Part shown: one piece after another, positions 36,316 to 45,754 of the stretch
How the letters are laid out: every line of letters starts with the position of its first letter
How positions within the stretch are numbered: the stretch's first letter is position 1
Assembly: GCA_965261165.1 (NCBI GenBank)
Contig: OZ253445.1
Coordinates: 1,116,001 to 1,180,000, forward strand
Direction: 5' to 3'
Source: SMWN01 sp965261165
GTDB lineage: Bacteria > Pseudomonadota > Gammaproteobacteria > Eutrophobiales > Eutrophobiaceae
DNA length: 64,000 bases
Position numbers and translations under genes: made by a program
The notes under the pieces: model-generated
Told to the model about the DNA's origin: nothing
Seen by the model: only the letters and a program-made list of their open reading frames with translations
Databases searched by the model: none

Positions 36316-36981
36316 ATGAAAGATAAAAAAAATAAAAAACATCGAGATAGTTTAAAAGACACTGACTCATTGATTAATAAAAGGATTAATAAAAGAAAGA
36401 GCCGACGAATTTTAATTAAAAGCATATTAGGAATAGGAGCTTGTGTTGCTACTGGTTCGAACCTGTTAGCTGCTACCAGTTCAAATACCGAATCCATCGA
36501 AAGTGATGATCCCGTTTTATTACCTCCACAAGAAGGTGATTACCTTGTAAATGCTGAAGGTGATAATCAAGGGAAGCCTGTCAGCATTTATACTCTTGAA
36601 GTTAATAAAAAATATATAAAAGCTTGGCCAATGGATTCTGAAAAAGGTGTTATTCGTAACGGTAGCCGTTTTAACAAATTACTAGTGATAAAACTTAATC
36701 CTGAAGAATTGGACGATAAGACTAAAGCATTTTCGCAAAATGGGATAATTGTATATTCAGGAATTTGTACTCATCAAGGATGCGATATCAGTGCTTGGGT
36801 GGAAGATAAGAAAAACTTTTTTTGTTATTGCCATTATTCAAGATTTGATCCGCGTAAGTTTGGCAAAGTTACTTACGGGCCTGCTAAGAAGAAGTTGCCA
36901 TTACTACCTATTGAACTTGACGAAGCACTAATTAAAGTTGCAGGAAATTTCACTAGAAAGCCGGGTGGCTCAAAACGTTAA
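36316..36981 (+). CDS. Tat-exported Rieske 2Fe-2S protein
   Basis: 221 residues. The basic N-terminus with SRRILIKSIL near residues 33-42 is a twin-arginine signal or anchor. The Rieske cluster motifs are CTHQGC (about 151-156) and CYCHYS (about 170-175), giving the two Cys and two His ligands. The variant CYCH, rather than CPCH, differs from bc1-type proteins, and no cytochrome b gene is nearby. It starts 35 bases after a sigma-54 promoter and precedes the PQQ dehydrogenase in the same direction, about 96 bp apart. I infer that it accepts electrons from that dehydrogenase or passes them on to the respiratory chain. Confidence 0.85.
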   Translation: MKDKKNKKHRDSLKDTDSLINKRINKRKSRRILIKSILGIGACVATGSNLLAATSSNTESIESDDPVLLPPQEGDYLVNAEGDNQGKPVSIYTLEVNKKYIKAWPMDSEKGVIRNGSRFNKLLVIKLNPEELDDKTKAFSQNGIIVYSGICTHQGCDISAWVEDKKNFFCYCHYSRFDPRKFGKVTYGPAKKKLPLLPIELDEALIKVAGNFTRKPGGSKR

Positions 36982-37077
36982 TTAACAATTAATAATTGTT
37001 TATAACTGTTTACCAGTAAAGCAATTTTTAATTTTTTAGAAGTAGTTTAAATAACCATAAGTAAGGGGGTCATGATA

Positions 37078-38820
37078 ATGTTTAAAAAGAAATTGGGAGT
37101 TTTTTTCCTATCATTTATTTTGCCAGCAATCGTTTCTGCAGGTGAAATTAGTAACTATTCATCCGTTACTGATAAAAGATTGCAAAATCCTGAGGCATCA
37201 AACTGGTTGCAATGGCGCGGTAATTACGAAGGGTGGACATATAGTTCTTTAGAGCAAATAAATAGCGATAATGTAAGTGAGTTGGTACCGGTATGGTCCT
37301 ATTCAACCGGAGTAAATGAGGGCCATCAAGCACCGCCAATGGTTAATAATGGTGTCATGTTTGTAGCCACACCGCAAAATCAGATTATTGCATTGGATGC
37401 AAAGACAGGTCAGGAACATTGGCGTTATCAAAAAGAAATTCCAGAAGAGCTTTTTCAATTGCATCCTACAAGTCGTGGTGTTGCATTGTATGGTGAAAAT
37501 GTGTATCTGGCAGGTACGGATGCATGTGCAGTCGCTGTAGATGCAAAAACAGGTGAGGAAGTTTGGGAAACGTGTGTTGCAGATTGGAAACAGGGTTATT
37601 ACATGACCTTATCACCACTCGCCGCGGAAGGAAAAATCGTAGTGGGTGTTTCTGGTGGTGAATACGGTATTCGAGGTTTTATAGTAGCACTAGATGCAAA
37701 AACAGGTAAAGAAGCGTGGCGTACTTATACCATTCCTGGGGAAGGTGAAAAGGGTAATGAAACTTGGCCTGGCGATACCTGGAAAACGGGCGCTGGTTCA
37801 GTCTGGATCGCAGGTACCTACGATGCCGAATTAAAAATGGCTTTCTATGGCACAGGTAATGCGGGACCTTGGATGGGTGACTTACGTAAAGGTGATAATC
37901 TTTATGCCAACTCAGTAATTGCACTGGATATCAATACGGGTGAAATGAAAGGTTACCATCAATTTCATCATAATGACTCGTGGGATTGGGATGAAGTATC
38001 ACCACCTGTTTTAATTGATTATGTACATAAAGGTAAAAAAATAAAAGGCATGGTTAAGGCAGGAAGGAATGGGTATCTTTGGACCTTAGAGCGTTCAAAG
38101 AAACGTTCAGATGGATCATTCAAAATAGATTTTGTTGAAGCTCAGCCTTTTGTTTATCAAGATGTTTTCAAAAGTATTGATAAGAAGACAGGACGGCCAA
38201 CATATTTCGAAGATAAAAAACCAGGCACGGGTAAAAAAGTTACATTTTGCCCATCACTTTGGGGTGGAAAAGACTGGCCACCGGAAGCATACAATCCTAA
38301 AACCGGATTGTTCTACATTCCAGCCCATGAAAACCTATGTTCAGAGATGGGTGGAGTACCTGTCGATTATAAATCTGGTGAACTGTACATCGGTGTTCCG
38401 ATTGATGAAATCTTGACAAATATTCGCTTCCGTGGTGGTAAACAGCCTGACCATATCGGTGAGATTCAGGCTTGGGATATTGCATCAGGTAAAAAAGTTT
38501 GGACCTATGAGATGAAGGAAATGAATTGGGGTCCGCTTCTGACGACAGGTGGAAATCTACTCTTCTCCGGTGGTAGTAATGATCGTCTGTTCAGGGCACT
38601 CGATGCAAAAACGGGTAAAAAGCTTTGGGAATTCCCGACAAACTCTGGTGTAACTGCTGTTCCATCTTCATACATGGTCGATGGCGTGCAGTACATTGCA
38701 GTTCAATCTGGCTGGGGTGTGGATGCACAACGTATGCAAGGTGCATTTGATGCAGTAATGGATCACCAGACAGCAGTTCCGCAAGGTGGTGTCATACATG
38801 TGTTTGCTTTGAAGAAATAA
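37078..38820 (+). CDS. PQQ-dependent alcohol dehydrogenase with lanthanide-type signature
   Basis: Periplasmic quinoprotein of about 580 residues. The signal peptide ends at IVSA; the ATG at 37078 is preferred because AAGGGGG lies eight bases upstream. It has eight-bladed propeller W motifs (LDAKTGQEHW, VDAKTGEEVW, LDAKTGKEAW). Metal-site residues by analogy are Glu195 (GGEYG), Asn261 (GTGNAGPW) and Asp303-Trp-Asp305 in SWDWDEVSPP. The extra Asp two positions after the catalytic Asp marks lanthanide-using enzymes (XoxF, ExaF types). The vicinal Cys-Cys that follows blade 2 in methanol and ethanol dehydrogenases is replaced by LHPTSRG. No cytochrome c partner adjoins it. Confidence 0.9.
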   Translation: MFKKKLGVFFLSFILPAIVSAGEISNYSSVTDKRLQNPEASNWLQWRGNYEGWTYSSLEQINSDNVSELVPVWSYSTGVNEGHQAPPMVNNGVMFVATPQNQIIALDAKTGQEHWRYQKEIPEELFQLHPTSRGVALYGENVYLAGTDACAVAVDAKTGEEVWETCVADWKQGYYMTLSPLAAEGKIVVGVSGGEYGIRGFIVALDAKTGKEAWRTYTIPGEGEKGNETWPGDTWKTGAGSVWIAGTYDAELKMAFYGTGNAGPWMGDLRKGDNLYANSVIALDINTGEMKGYHQFHHNDSWDWDEVSPPVLIDYVHKGKKIKGMVKAGRNGYLWTLERSKKRSDGSFKIDFVEAQPFVYQDVFKSIDKKTGRPTYFEDKKPGTGKKVTFCPSLWGGKDWPPEAYNPKTGLFYIPAHENLCSEMGGVPVDYKSGELYIGVPIDEILTNIRFRGGKQPDHIGEIQAWDIASGKKVWTYEMKEMNWGPLLTTGGNLLFSGGSNDRLFRALDAKTGKKLWEFPTNSGVTAVPSSYMVDGVQYIAVQSGWGVDAQRMQGAFDAVMDHQTAVPQGGVIHVFALKK

Positions 38821-38837
38821 TAAAGTAAACGATTTGG

Positions 38838-38879
38838 ATACCAGACTGCTAGTTGTAGATGGCAGTCTGGTATTTCTTA
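38838..38879 (+). terminator. Terminator after the PQQ dehydrogenase
   Basis: A perfect 12-bp stem ATACCAGACTGC / GCAGTCTGGTAT (38838-38849 and 38862-38873) followed by TTTCTT. Confidence 0.85.
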
Positions 38880-38946
38880 ACTTATCAGCAATCAAAAATC
38901 TATATCTATATCAGGGAAGTGATATTAAAAATAAGGTGTAAAAATT

Positions 38947-40383
38947 ATGAGTGCTAAAACTTATCAAAATTTCATCAATGGTCAATTTATAACAGACACT
39001 AGCCAATTAATTGAAGTGTACAATCCAGCAAATGGTAAATTGTTATCATACGTTCCTGAATCTTCAAACGATGAACTTGAATTAGCGATCAGCGCAGCTT
39101 CCGATGCGCAATGTTCATGGGCAATGCTTCCCGCAATAGATCGCGCAAATTATCTTAGACAGATTTCATCAAAAATTCGCGAAAACGTTGACTCTCTAGC
39201 ACGAATAATTACCGAAGAACAAGGTAAGGTATTAGGACTTGCAACTGTCGAAGTTAACTTCACTGCAGATTATATCGATTATATGGCTGAGTGGGCACGT
39301 AGAATAGAAGGTGAAATTATTAACAGCGATCGCCAGGATGAAAATATTTTTCTGTTTAGACAACCAATTGGTGTTATCGGCGGTATTTTACCTTGGAACT
39401 TTCCTTTCTTCCTTATAGCAAGAAAAATGGCTCCTGCATTGGTGACAGGAAATACAATTGTCATTAAACCTAGTGAAGAGACACCAAATAATGCATTTGA
39501 ATTTGCCAAATTAGTTGCTGAAACTGATTTGCCAAATGGTGTTTTTAATATTGTATTCGGAAAAGGTGCCACCATTGGACATGGACTAACATCTCATAAA
39601 GATATTGACATGATTAGCTTTACCGGTAGTGTGGAGACTGGTTCTAGGATTATGGAGAATGCTGCTAAGAATATTACGAAAGTTAATCTTGAGCTAGGCG
39701 GTAAAGCTCCAGCAATAGTACTTGCTGATGCCGACATTGATCTTGCCGTAAATGCTATAAAGAACTCACGTGTGATAAATACAGGCCAGGTATGTAATTG
39801 TGCCGAACGGGTTTATGTGGATGAAAAAATTGCCGATGAGTTTGTGGAAAAAATAACTACAGAAATGGAAAAAATAACTTATGGCGATCCGATATCACAG
39901 CCCGATGTCGATATGGGGCCTCTTGTTAATGAAGAAGGTTTGAATAAAGTTGATTCCATGGTGAAAAAGGCACAGCAAGAAGGTGCAACATTAATTTCTG
40001 GTGGTGATATTGCAGATTTAGGACAAGGTTATCACTATAAGCCGACAGTGTTGGCTGATTGTAAGCAAGATATGGAAATTATGAATAAGGAAATATTTGG
40101 TCCAGTTATACCTGTACAAAAAGTTTCAAATCTTGATGAAGCAATTTCTCATGCAAATAATTCAGATTTTGGTTTGACCTCTTCCATCTATACGCGTGAT
40201 TTAGGTGTTGCAATGCGCGCCTGTAATGAGATCAAATCTGGTGAAACTTATATTAACAGAGAGAATTTTGAAGCCATTCAAGGTTTCCATGCAGGAGTTA
40301 GAAAGTCAGGAATAGGTGGCGCTGATGGTAAGCATGGATTGTATGAATATACACAAACACACATAGTTTATATTCAAAACTAA
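38947..40383 (+). CDS. aldA: Aldehyde dehydrogenase, AldA (lactaldehyde) type
   Basis: NAD(P)-dependent dehydrogenase of 478 residues. It has the Rossmann loop GVIGGILPWNFPFFLIARKMA, Glu in NLELGGKAPAIV and catalytic Cys in NTGQVCNCAERVYV (near 282-284). The VINTGQVCNCAER element and length match E. coli AldA, which oxidises L-lactaldehyde and glycolaldehyde. The location between an alcohol dehydrogenase and lactate genes fits a lactaldehyde-to-lactate step, but other short aldehydes are possible. A terminator separates it from the PQQ gene, so it has its own promoter or relies on readthrough. Confidence 0.88.
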   Translation: MSAKTYQNFINGQFITDTSQLIEVYNPANGKLLSYVPESSNDELELAISAASDAQCSWAMLPAIDRANYLRQISSKIRENVDSLARIITEEQGKVLGLATVEVNFTADYIDYMAEWARRIEGEIINSDRQDENIFLFRQPIGVIGGILPWNFPFFLIARKMAPALVTGNTIVIKPSEETPNNAFEFAKLVAETDLPNGVFNIVFGKGATIGHGLTSHKDIDMISFTGSVETGSRIMENAAKNITKVNLELGGKAPAIVLADADIDLAVNAIKNSRVINTGQVCNCAERVYVDEKIADEFVEKITTEMEKITYGDPISQPDVDMGPLVNEEGLNKVDSMVKKAQQEGATLISGGDIADLGQGYHYKPTVLADCKQDMEIMNKEIFGPVIPVQKVSNLDEAISHANNSDFGLTSSIYTRDLGVAMRACNEIKSGETYINRENFEAIQGFHAGVRKSGIGGADGKHGLYEYTQTHIVYIQN

Positions 40384-40418
40384 GATCACAAGCCTCAATC
40401 TCTATAGAGGTTAATTTT

Positions 40419-40449
40419 TCTGGCATAGTTTCTATGTCAGCATATTTTT
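40419..40449 (+). terminator. Probable terminator after aldA
   Basis: CTGGCATAG-TTT-CTATGTCAG hairpin with one G-T pair, followed a few bases later by a T5 run. Confidence 0.65.
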
Positions 40450-40548
40450 ACTTTAAGATTAGTTATCTGGAGTTAATAAATTATAAATAATAATTAATCT
40501 CAATTTGTGATTTATAAAATTAAGGATTTATAAAATTAAGAAAGAGTA

Positions 40549-42219
40549 ATGACTGCATTTATAGCAATTCTTCCACTTCTATTTGTTTTTGTTTTATTAG
40601 TACTTTTTAGATGGCCTGCAAGCTGGGTAATGCCATTGGCGTTACTATTAACTATTATAGAAGCTTATTTTTACTGGAAAATGCCCGGGATAAGAATAAT
40701 TGCTTCTGGAATTGAAGGATTATTGATTGCAAGTCAAATACTGTACATAGTTCTTGGTGCATTAGTCTTATTGTTTTTTTTGCTCCATACAGGGCTTGTT
40801 AAAACTATTCGTGAGCACTTTGAGTCTATTACGCCTGACCCTAGGATTCAGGTGATTATTATTGCATGGGCTTTTGGTTCATTTATTGAGGGGGCTTCTG
40901 GCTTCGGCACTCCTGCGGCAGTTGCAGCTCCGTTATTAATGTTGCTTGGTTTTCCCGCTATGGCGGCGGTTATGTCAGCATTGATTATTCAAAGTACTGC
41001 TGTTTCATTCGGAGCAATTGGTACTCCGATATTATTAGGTGTCCATTCTGGCCTATCTGGTAGTAAAGCACTCGAATCATACCTTAGCATGGCTTATTCA
41101 TCTGAAGCTGTTGATGAACTTGTATTTCAGATTGGGGCACAGGTTGCAGTATTACATGGGATTATTGGTACATTAATTCCTTTATTTTTAGTCACTCTTT
41201 TGACACGGTTTTTCGGTACAAATAGATCCTGGAAAGAAGGGTTGGAAATTTATCCGTTTGCAATTTTTGCAGGTTTGTCTTTTACAATTCCATACGTCCT
41301 ATTTGGTACATTATTAGGACCACAATTTCCCTCTTTGTTTTCCGGTTTAATTGCACTTGGCTTAACAATCTGTGCTACACGTATAGGGTTTTTACAACCC
41401 AAAACAGTTTGGCATTTTCCAGAAAAACAGAACTGGAATAAAGAATGGGTAGGGACAGCGAAATTTGAGGAGCTTAAAATAGATCCTAAACGGACTTCTT
41501 TATTTTCAGCATTATTTCCTTACATGCTTGTTGCCATATTACTTGTCATTAGTCGCCTTCCATCATTACCATTCAATGATATGCTTTCATCTTTTGTGTT
41601 GGCATTTGAAAACATCCTGGGAACTGATATCGGTGTTAATATTAAAGTTCTCCTGCTACCTGGAAGCTTGTTTTTTATTACAATATTAATTTGCATTCCA
41701 TATTATAAAATCTCATTACAGCAAACCAGTAATATAATTAAAGATAGTTTTTCAGCATTCATCAAAGCTGTATCTGTCCTTATATTTGCTGTTCCGCTAG
41801 TTCGCATCATGATACGAACACAAGAGAACAATTCTGGTTTAAACAGTATGCCTATCGAGTTGGCTCAGTTTGTAGCTGATATATCAGGAACAGCTTGGCC
41901 AATGTTTGCTGCGGTAATTGGGGCATTTGGAGCTTTTATAGCTGGAAGTAACACTATCAGTAATATGACATTCTCATTATTTCAGTTTGGTGTAGGGATG
42001 AAAATTGATATATCTCCTGTATTCATTGTTGCATTACAAGCAGTAGGGGGTGCGGCAGGTAATATGATCTGTATACATAATATTATCGCCGCCTCAGCAA
42101 CCTGTGGATTGATAGGCCAGGAAGGTAATCTAATTCGCAAAACAATCATTCCCACTCTGTATTATTTATTTATGGCCGGTGTAATTGGTATTCTTTTTGT
42201 TGTTTGGGAAAAGTGGTAG
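40549..42219 (+). CDS. lctP: L-lactate permease
   Basis: 556-residue multi-spanning inner-membrane symporter of the LctP family, with about 12-14 hydrophobic helices. Family signatures are FIEGASGFGTPAAVAAPLL near residue 112 and QAVGGAAGNMICIHNIIAASA near 495. It imports lactate or glycolate with protons. The stop is immediately followed by the lutA start, so permease and oxidation genes form one operon. Confidence 0.93.
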   Translation: MTAFIAILPLLFVFVLLVLFRWPASWVMPLALLLTIIEAYFYWKMPGIRIIASGIEGLLIASQILYIVLGALVLLFFLLHTGLVKTIREHFESITPDPRIQVIIIAWAFGSFIEGASGFGTPAAVAAPLLMLLGFPAMAAVMSALIIQSTAVSFGAIGTPILLGVHSGLSGSKALESYLSMAYSSEAVDELVFQIGAQVAVLHGIIGTLIPLFLVTLLTRFFGTNRSWKEGLEIYPFAIFAGLSFTIPYVLFGTLLGPQFPSLFSGLIALGLTICATRIGFLQPKTVWHFPEKQNWNKEWVGTAKFEELKIDPKRTSLFSALFPYMLVAILLVISRLPSLPFNDMLSSFVLAFENILGTDIGVNIKVLLLPGSLFFITILICIPYYKISLQQTSNIIKDSFSAFIKAVSVLIFAVPLVRIMIRTQENNSGLNSMPIELAQFVADISGTAWPMFAAVIGAFGAFIAGSNTISNMTFSLFQFGVGMKIDISPVFIVALQAVGGAAGNMICIHNIIAASATCGLIGQEGNLIRKTIIPTLYYLFMAGVIGILFVVWEKW

Positions 42220-42975
42220 ATGATGAATAAACCTCTAAAAATAGGATTTTTTGTTACTTGTCTTGTTGATGCTATGAGACCAAATATAGCCTTTGCATCA
42301 ATCAAACTTCTTGAATTAGCTAACTGTGAAGTTGTTATCCCATCAGCGCAAACATGTTGCGGACAACCTGCATACAATAATGGAGATATTGATACGAATA
42401 AAGAAATTGCAGCTAACGTTATTGATGTTTTTCAAAAATATGATTATCTGGTTGCGCCATCCGGCTCTTGTATAGGAATGATAAAACATCATTATCCAGA
42501 ATTATTTAAAAATGAACCTTATTTAAATAAAGCAAAAAGTCTTTCTGAAAAAAGTTACGAAATTTTAACTTTTTTAAATGAAATACTAAAAGTTAATATA
42601 GATGAAGAATTTGATAATTCAGTGACATATCACGATAGCTGTTCTGGCTTACGTGAATTAGGCATTAAAAACCAACCTCGTGAATTGTTGGCTAAAGTCA
42701 AAAAACTTAATCTGATTGAGATGGAAGATACTGATGTTTGTTGCGGTTTTGGAGGTACTTTTTGTGTGAAGTACCCGGATATATCTACCAGTTTGGTTAC
42801 GGATAAAGTACAAAACATTATTAATACTGGTGCTGCAGTCCTCTTGTCTGGTGATTTGGGTTGTCTTATGAATATTGCTGGAAGATGCGAAAGGATGAAC
42901 AAACCAGTACGTTGTTATCATACGGTTGAAGTACTAGCTGGTATGGCTGATGTTCCTGCTATCGGGAAAAAATAG
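42220..42975 (+). CDS. lutA: Lactate utilization protein A (Fe-S subunit)
   Basis: 251 residues with two CCG domains: TCCGQPAYNNGD near residue 45 and VCCGFGGTFCVKYP near residue 172. These cysteine-rich motifs bind unusual Fe-S clusters in heterodisulfide-reductase-like proteins. LutA, LutB and LutC together oxidise L-lactate to pyruvate in the cytoplasm or at the membrane. Confidence 0.93.
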   Translation: MMNKPLKIGFFVTCLVDAMRPNIAFASIKLLELANCEVVIPSAQTCCGQPAYNNGDIDTNKEIAANVIDVFQKYDYLVAPSGSCIGMIKHHYPELFKNEPYLNKAKSLSEKSYEILTFLNEILKVNIDEEFDNSVTYHDSCSGLRELGIKNQPRELLAKVKKLNLIEMEDTDVCCGFGGTFCVKYPDISTSLVTDKVQNIINTGAAVLLSGDLGCLMNIAGRCERMNKPVRCYHTVEVLAGMADVPAIGKK

Positions 42976-42995
42976 GGTTAACGGATATTTCTCAA

Positions 42996-44423
42996 ATGCA
43001 ACCACATTCCAAAGAATTCAAGATAAATGCTACCAAAGCAATTGCAAATAAAGAATTGCAGAAATCGCTTTTTACAGTCAAGAAAGGGTTGGTAAATAAT
43101 CGTTTAAATGCCATCAAACTGGTGAATGATTTTGAATTATTACGTGAAGAAGCCAAACAACTTAAACAGCATACTCTTTCGCATCTAGATACCTATCTGG
43201 AAGAATTTGAAAAGAACTTTATTGCACAAGGTGGATATCTCCATTGGGCTCGAGATACAGATGAAGCACGTAAAATTATTATTGATATATGTAAACGGCA
43301 TGACGCAAAAACTATTGCGAAGGCCAAATCAATGACTGGAGAAGAAATAGGTATTAATGAGGCATTGGAGGAAGTCGGTATTGAACCAATTGAAACAGAT
43401 CTTGGTGAATATATTGTTCAATTAGCTAAGGAGCCACCCAGTCATATTATTGTTCCTTGTGTTCATAAAACACGAGAGCAAATAATCGATCTGTTTTATA
43501 AAAATCATAAACAGTATGGATGTGATGAAAAGTTATCTGAAATATCCGACTTGGTTTCTGAAGCAAGAAAGATTATGCGTTCTAAATTTTTGAAAGCAGA
43601 TATAGGAATGACAGGTGCAAATTTTCTAGTGTCGGAGACGGGTTCGAGCGTCATTGTAACTAATGAGGGTAATGGTGATCTTTGTAGCACCTTGCCTAAG
43701 GTACATATCGTAATAGCTGGAATTGAAAAAGTCGTTCCTACACTCGATGATGTTTCAACCTTGGTACGTTTGTTAGGAAGAAGTGCCACAGGTCAGGAAA
43801 TTACTGCCTATACCACATTTTCTACTGGACCAAAGCGCGCAGAAGATCTGGATGGCCCTGAGGATATGCACATCGTATTAATCGATAACGGACGTACAGA
43901 ATTATTAAACAGTGAATTAAATGAAATGTTACGTTGCATTCGCTGTGGTGCCTGTTTGAATCATTGTCCTGTCTATGGTGCAGTAGGTGGTCATGCTTAT
44001 GGTTGGGTTTATCCAGGACCAATGGGAGCAGTATTAACACCGGCAATTATTGGCCTGGAAGAATCAGGTGACTTGCCTAATGCCTGCACCCTTAATGGGC
44101 GTTGTGAAACAGTCTGTCCAGTAAAAATACCATTACCGAAACTATTACGGTTGTTACGAGTTAGGCAGTTCAAAAAAAATCTGGGGCCAAAATTTTCCAA
44201 GATAACTCTGATTATCTGGGGGAAGATTGCAAGAAGACCTTCAATTTATCACTTTTTAGTCAACACAGGCATTCGATTACTCAGCTTGGTAGGGACACGC
44301 AAAGGTTGTTTTAGCTACTTGCCTTTAGCTAATGGATGGTTGATGTCACGAGATTTTCCTTCACCTCAGTATTCAACATTTAATTCACAATGGAAGCGTA
44401 TGAAAGGAAAATATCTTGAGTGA
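42996..44423 (+). CDS. lutB: Lactate utilization protein B (4Fe-4S subunit)
   Basis: 475 residues. The N-terminal LUD domain (ISMTGANFLVSETGSSVIVTN-type strand near 205) is followed by two ferredoxin-like motifs, CIRCGACLNHCPVYG near residue 313 and CTLNGRCETVCPVKIPLP near 365. Full length for LutB. It follows lutA by 20 bases and overlaps lutC. Confidence 0.93.
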   Translation: MQPHSKEFKINATKAIANKELQKSLFTVKKGLVNNRLNAIKLVNDFELLREEAKQLKQHTLSHLDTYLEEFEKNFIAQGGYLHWARDTDEARKIIIDICKRHDAKTIAKAKSMTGEEIGINEALEEVGIEPIETDLGEYIVQLAKEPPSHIIVPCVHKTREQIIDLFYKNHKQYGCDEKLSEISDLVSEARKIMRSKFLKADIGMTGANFLVSETGSSVIVTNEGNGDLCSTLPKVHIVIAGIEKVVPTLDDVSTLVRLLGRSATGQEITAYTTFSTGPKRAEDLDGPEDMHIVLIDNGRTELLNSELNEMLRCIRCGACLNHCPVYGAVGGHAYGWVYPGPMGAVLTPAIIGLEESGDLPNACTLNGRCETVCPVKIPLPKLLRLLRVRQFKKNLGPKFSKITLIIWGKIARRPSIYHFLVNTGIRLLSLVGTRKGCFSYLPLANGWLMSRDFPSPQYSTFNSQWKRMKGKYLE

Positions 44424-45069
44424 GAAAAAACAAAAATCACGAGAAGAAATTTTAAATAAAATACGATCAGTTACTAGAAAAGAACAATCTATTAATGATG
44501 AGCAAGGAAGTAAAGTGAAAATTAAAAAAAACAAAAAACATAAAATAAACTTTTCTTCTGATACAGGAAAATTTATTTCAAAATTAAAAAATGCCAATGC
44601 TACTGTTTCTGTAATAGATTCCAGAAGCAGCATAATTAAAGAAGTACACGCTTATGTGCTGAAACATAAGGTCAACACAACGATCACGCTGGCAAATGAT
44701 TCAGGCTTAACATCGTTAGATTGGGGAGATGCTGATGTAACAACTGTTTATGAACCACAATCCTTATCTGTCAGCGTTACTTTTTCATGGATGGGAGTTG
44801 AAGAAACAGGAACGTTGGTGATCACATCTTCTCCTTCTTGTCCGACAGGCATAAATTTCTTGCCTGAACATCATATCGTTGTTTTAGATAGTGATAATAT
44901 TGTTGAAAGAATGGAAGACGTTTGGCAAAGCTTGCGAAATAATAATCAGAAAATCCCAAGAACAATAAATTTAATCACTGGTCCAAGCAGAACTGCAGAT
45001 ATTGAATATAAAATTGAAGTAGGCGCACATGGCCCAAAATATCTACATGTCATTTTGATCGAATCCTGA
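44416..45069 (+). CDS. lutC: Lactate utilization protein C
   Basis: 217 residues with a LUD domain in the C-terminal half (DVTTVYEPQSLSVSVTFS; ITGPSRTADIEYKIEVGAHG with the family's GPSRTADIE motif). The start is TTG at 44416, supported by AGGA about eight bases upstream. No ATG or GTG start is in frame nearby. It overlaps lutB by eight bases. The N-terminal 60 residues are very Lys-rich and longer than usual. Confidence 0.9.
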   Translation: MSEKKQKSREEILNKIRSVTRKEQSINDEQGSKVKIKKNKKHKINFSSDTGKFISKLKNANATVSVIDSRSSIIKEVHAYVLKHKVNTTITLANDSGLTSLDWGDADVTTVYEPQSLSVSVTFSWMGVEETGTLVITSSPSCPTGINFLPEHHIVVLDSDNIVERMEDVWQSLRNNNQKIPRTINLITGPSRTADIEYKIEVGAHGPKYLHVILIES

Positions 45070-45101
45070 TTTTTAAATTTTAATTTTAATGAGAATGGTT
45101 T

Positions 45102-45735
45102 ATGAATAATTACGCTGTTCCTTTAGAGTGCCTGGGTCAAGATGATCTTAATCTGATGGGCGGGAAAAATTCTTCCCTAGGAGAAATGATCACTAATTTA
45201 TCTCCAGCTAATGTGTCAGTGCCCGGTGGCTTTGCCACTACAACAATGGCCTATTTAGATTTTTATTAATTGCGCTGGCTTGGCAGAAAATATTGAGAAT
45301 ATTCTTGAAGACCTTAAATGTTGATGATATTCAGGCATTAACAAAGACAAGTCAGACAATACAACAACTTATTATTAATACACTATTTCCAGAAGATATT
45401 GAGAATGAAGCACGTATTGCATGGGACACTATGTCTCAAAAGTATGGAGAAGAATTGTCAGTTGCTGTTCGATCTTCTGCAACTGCAGAGGATCTTCCAG
45501 ATGCATCTTTCGCAGGGCAGCAAGAAATTTTTTAAACATTAGAGGCATTGATAATGTATTAGTAAAAATAAAAGAAGTATTTGCTTCTTTGTATAATGCC
45601 AGGGCTATTAGTTATCGAGTGCACAAAGGGTTTTTGCCCATGAGCAGGTTGCCATTCCGGCTGGAGTACAGAAAATGGTTCGAAGTGACTTGGCCCCGCA
45701 AGTGGCGTTATGTTTGCCTTGGATACTGAGTTAAG
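45102..45735 (+). pseudogene. ppsA: PEP synthase (ppsA), truncated and frameshifted
   Basis: The N-terminal quarter of phosphoenolpyruvate synthase: YAVPLECLGQDDLNLMGGKNS, SVPGGFATTTMAY, then a stop at about 45267. In shifted frames come LSVAVRSSATAEDLPDASFAG and QQEIF, NIRGIDNVLVKIKEVFASLYN, and QKMVRSDLA. The gene ends after about 210 of some 790 residues, next to an IS1595 fragment. It lies directly behind lutC, so an intact ancestor probably served lactate-based gluconeogenesis. Confidence 0.88.
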
Positions 45736-45754
45736 TTTTCTAGATACTATTTTT

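Noticed and set aside
40419..40449. TGGCAT near lctP as a sigma-54 promoter
   Set aside because: The -12 GC element is missing at the right distance; the sequence forms a terminator-like hairpin instead.
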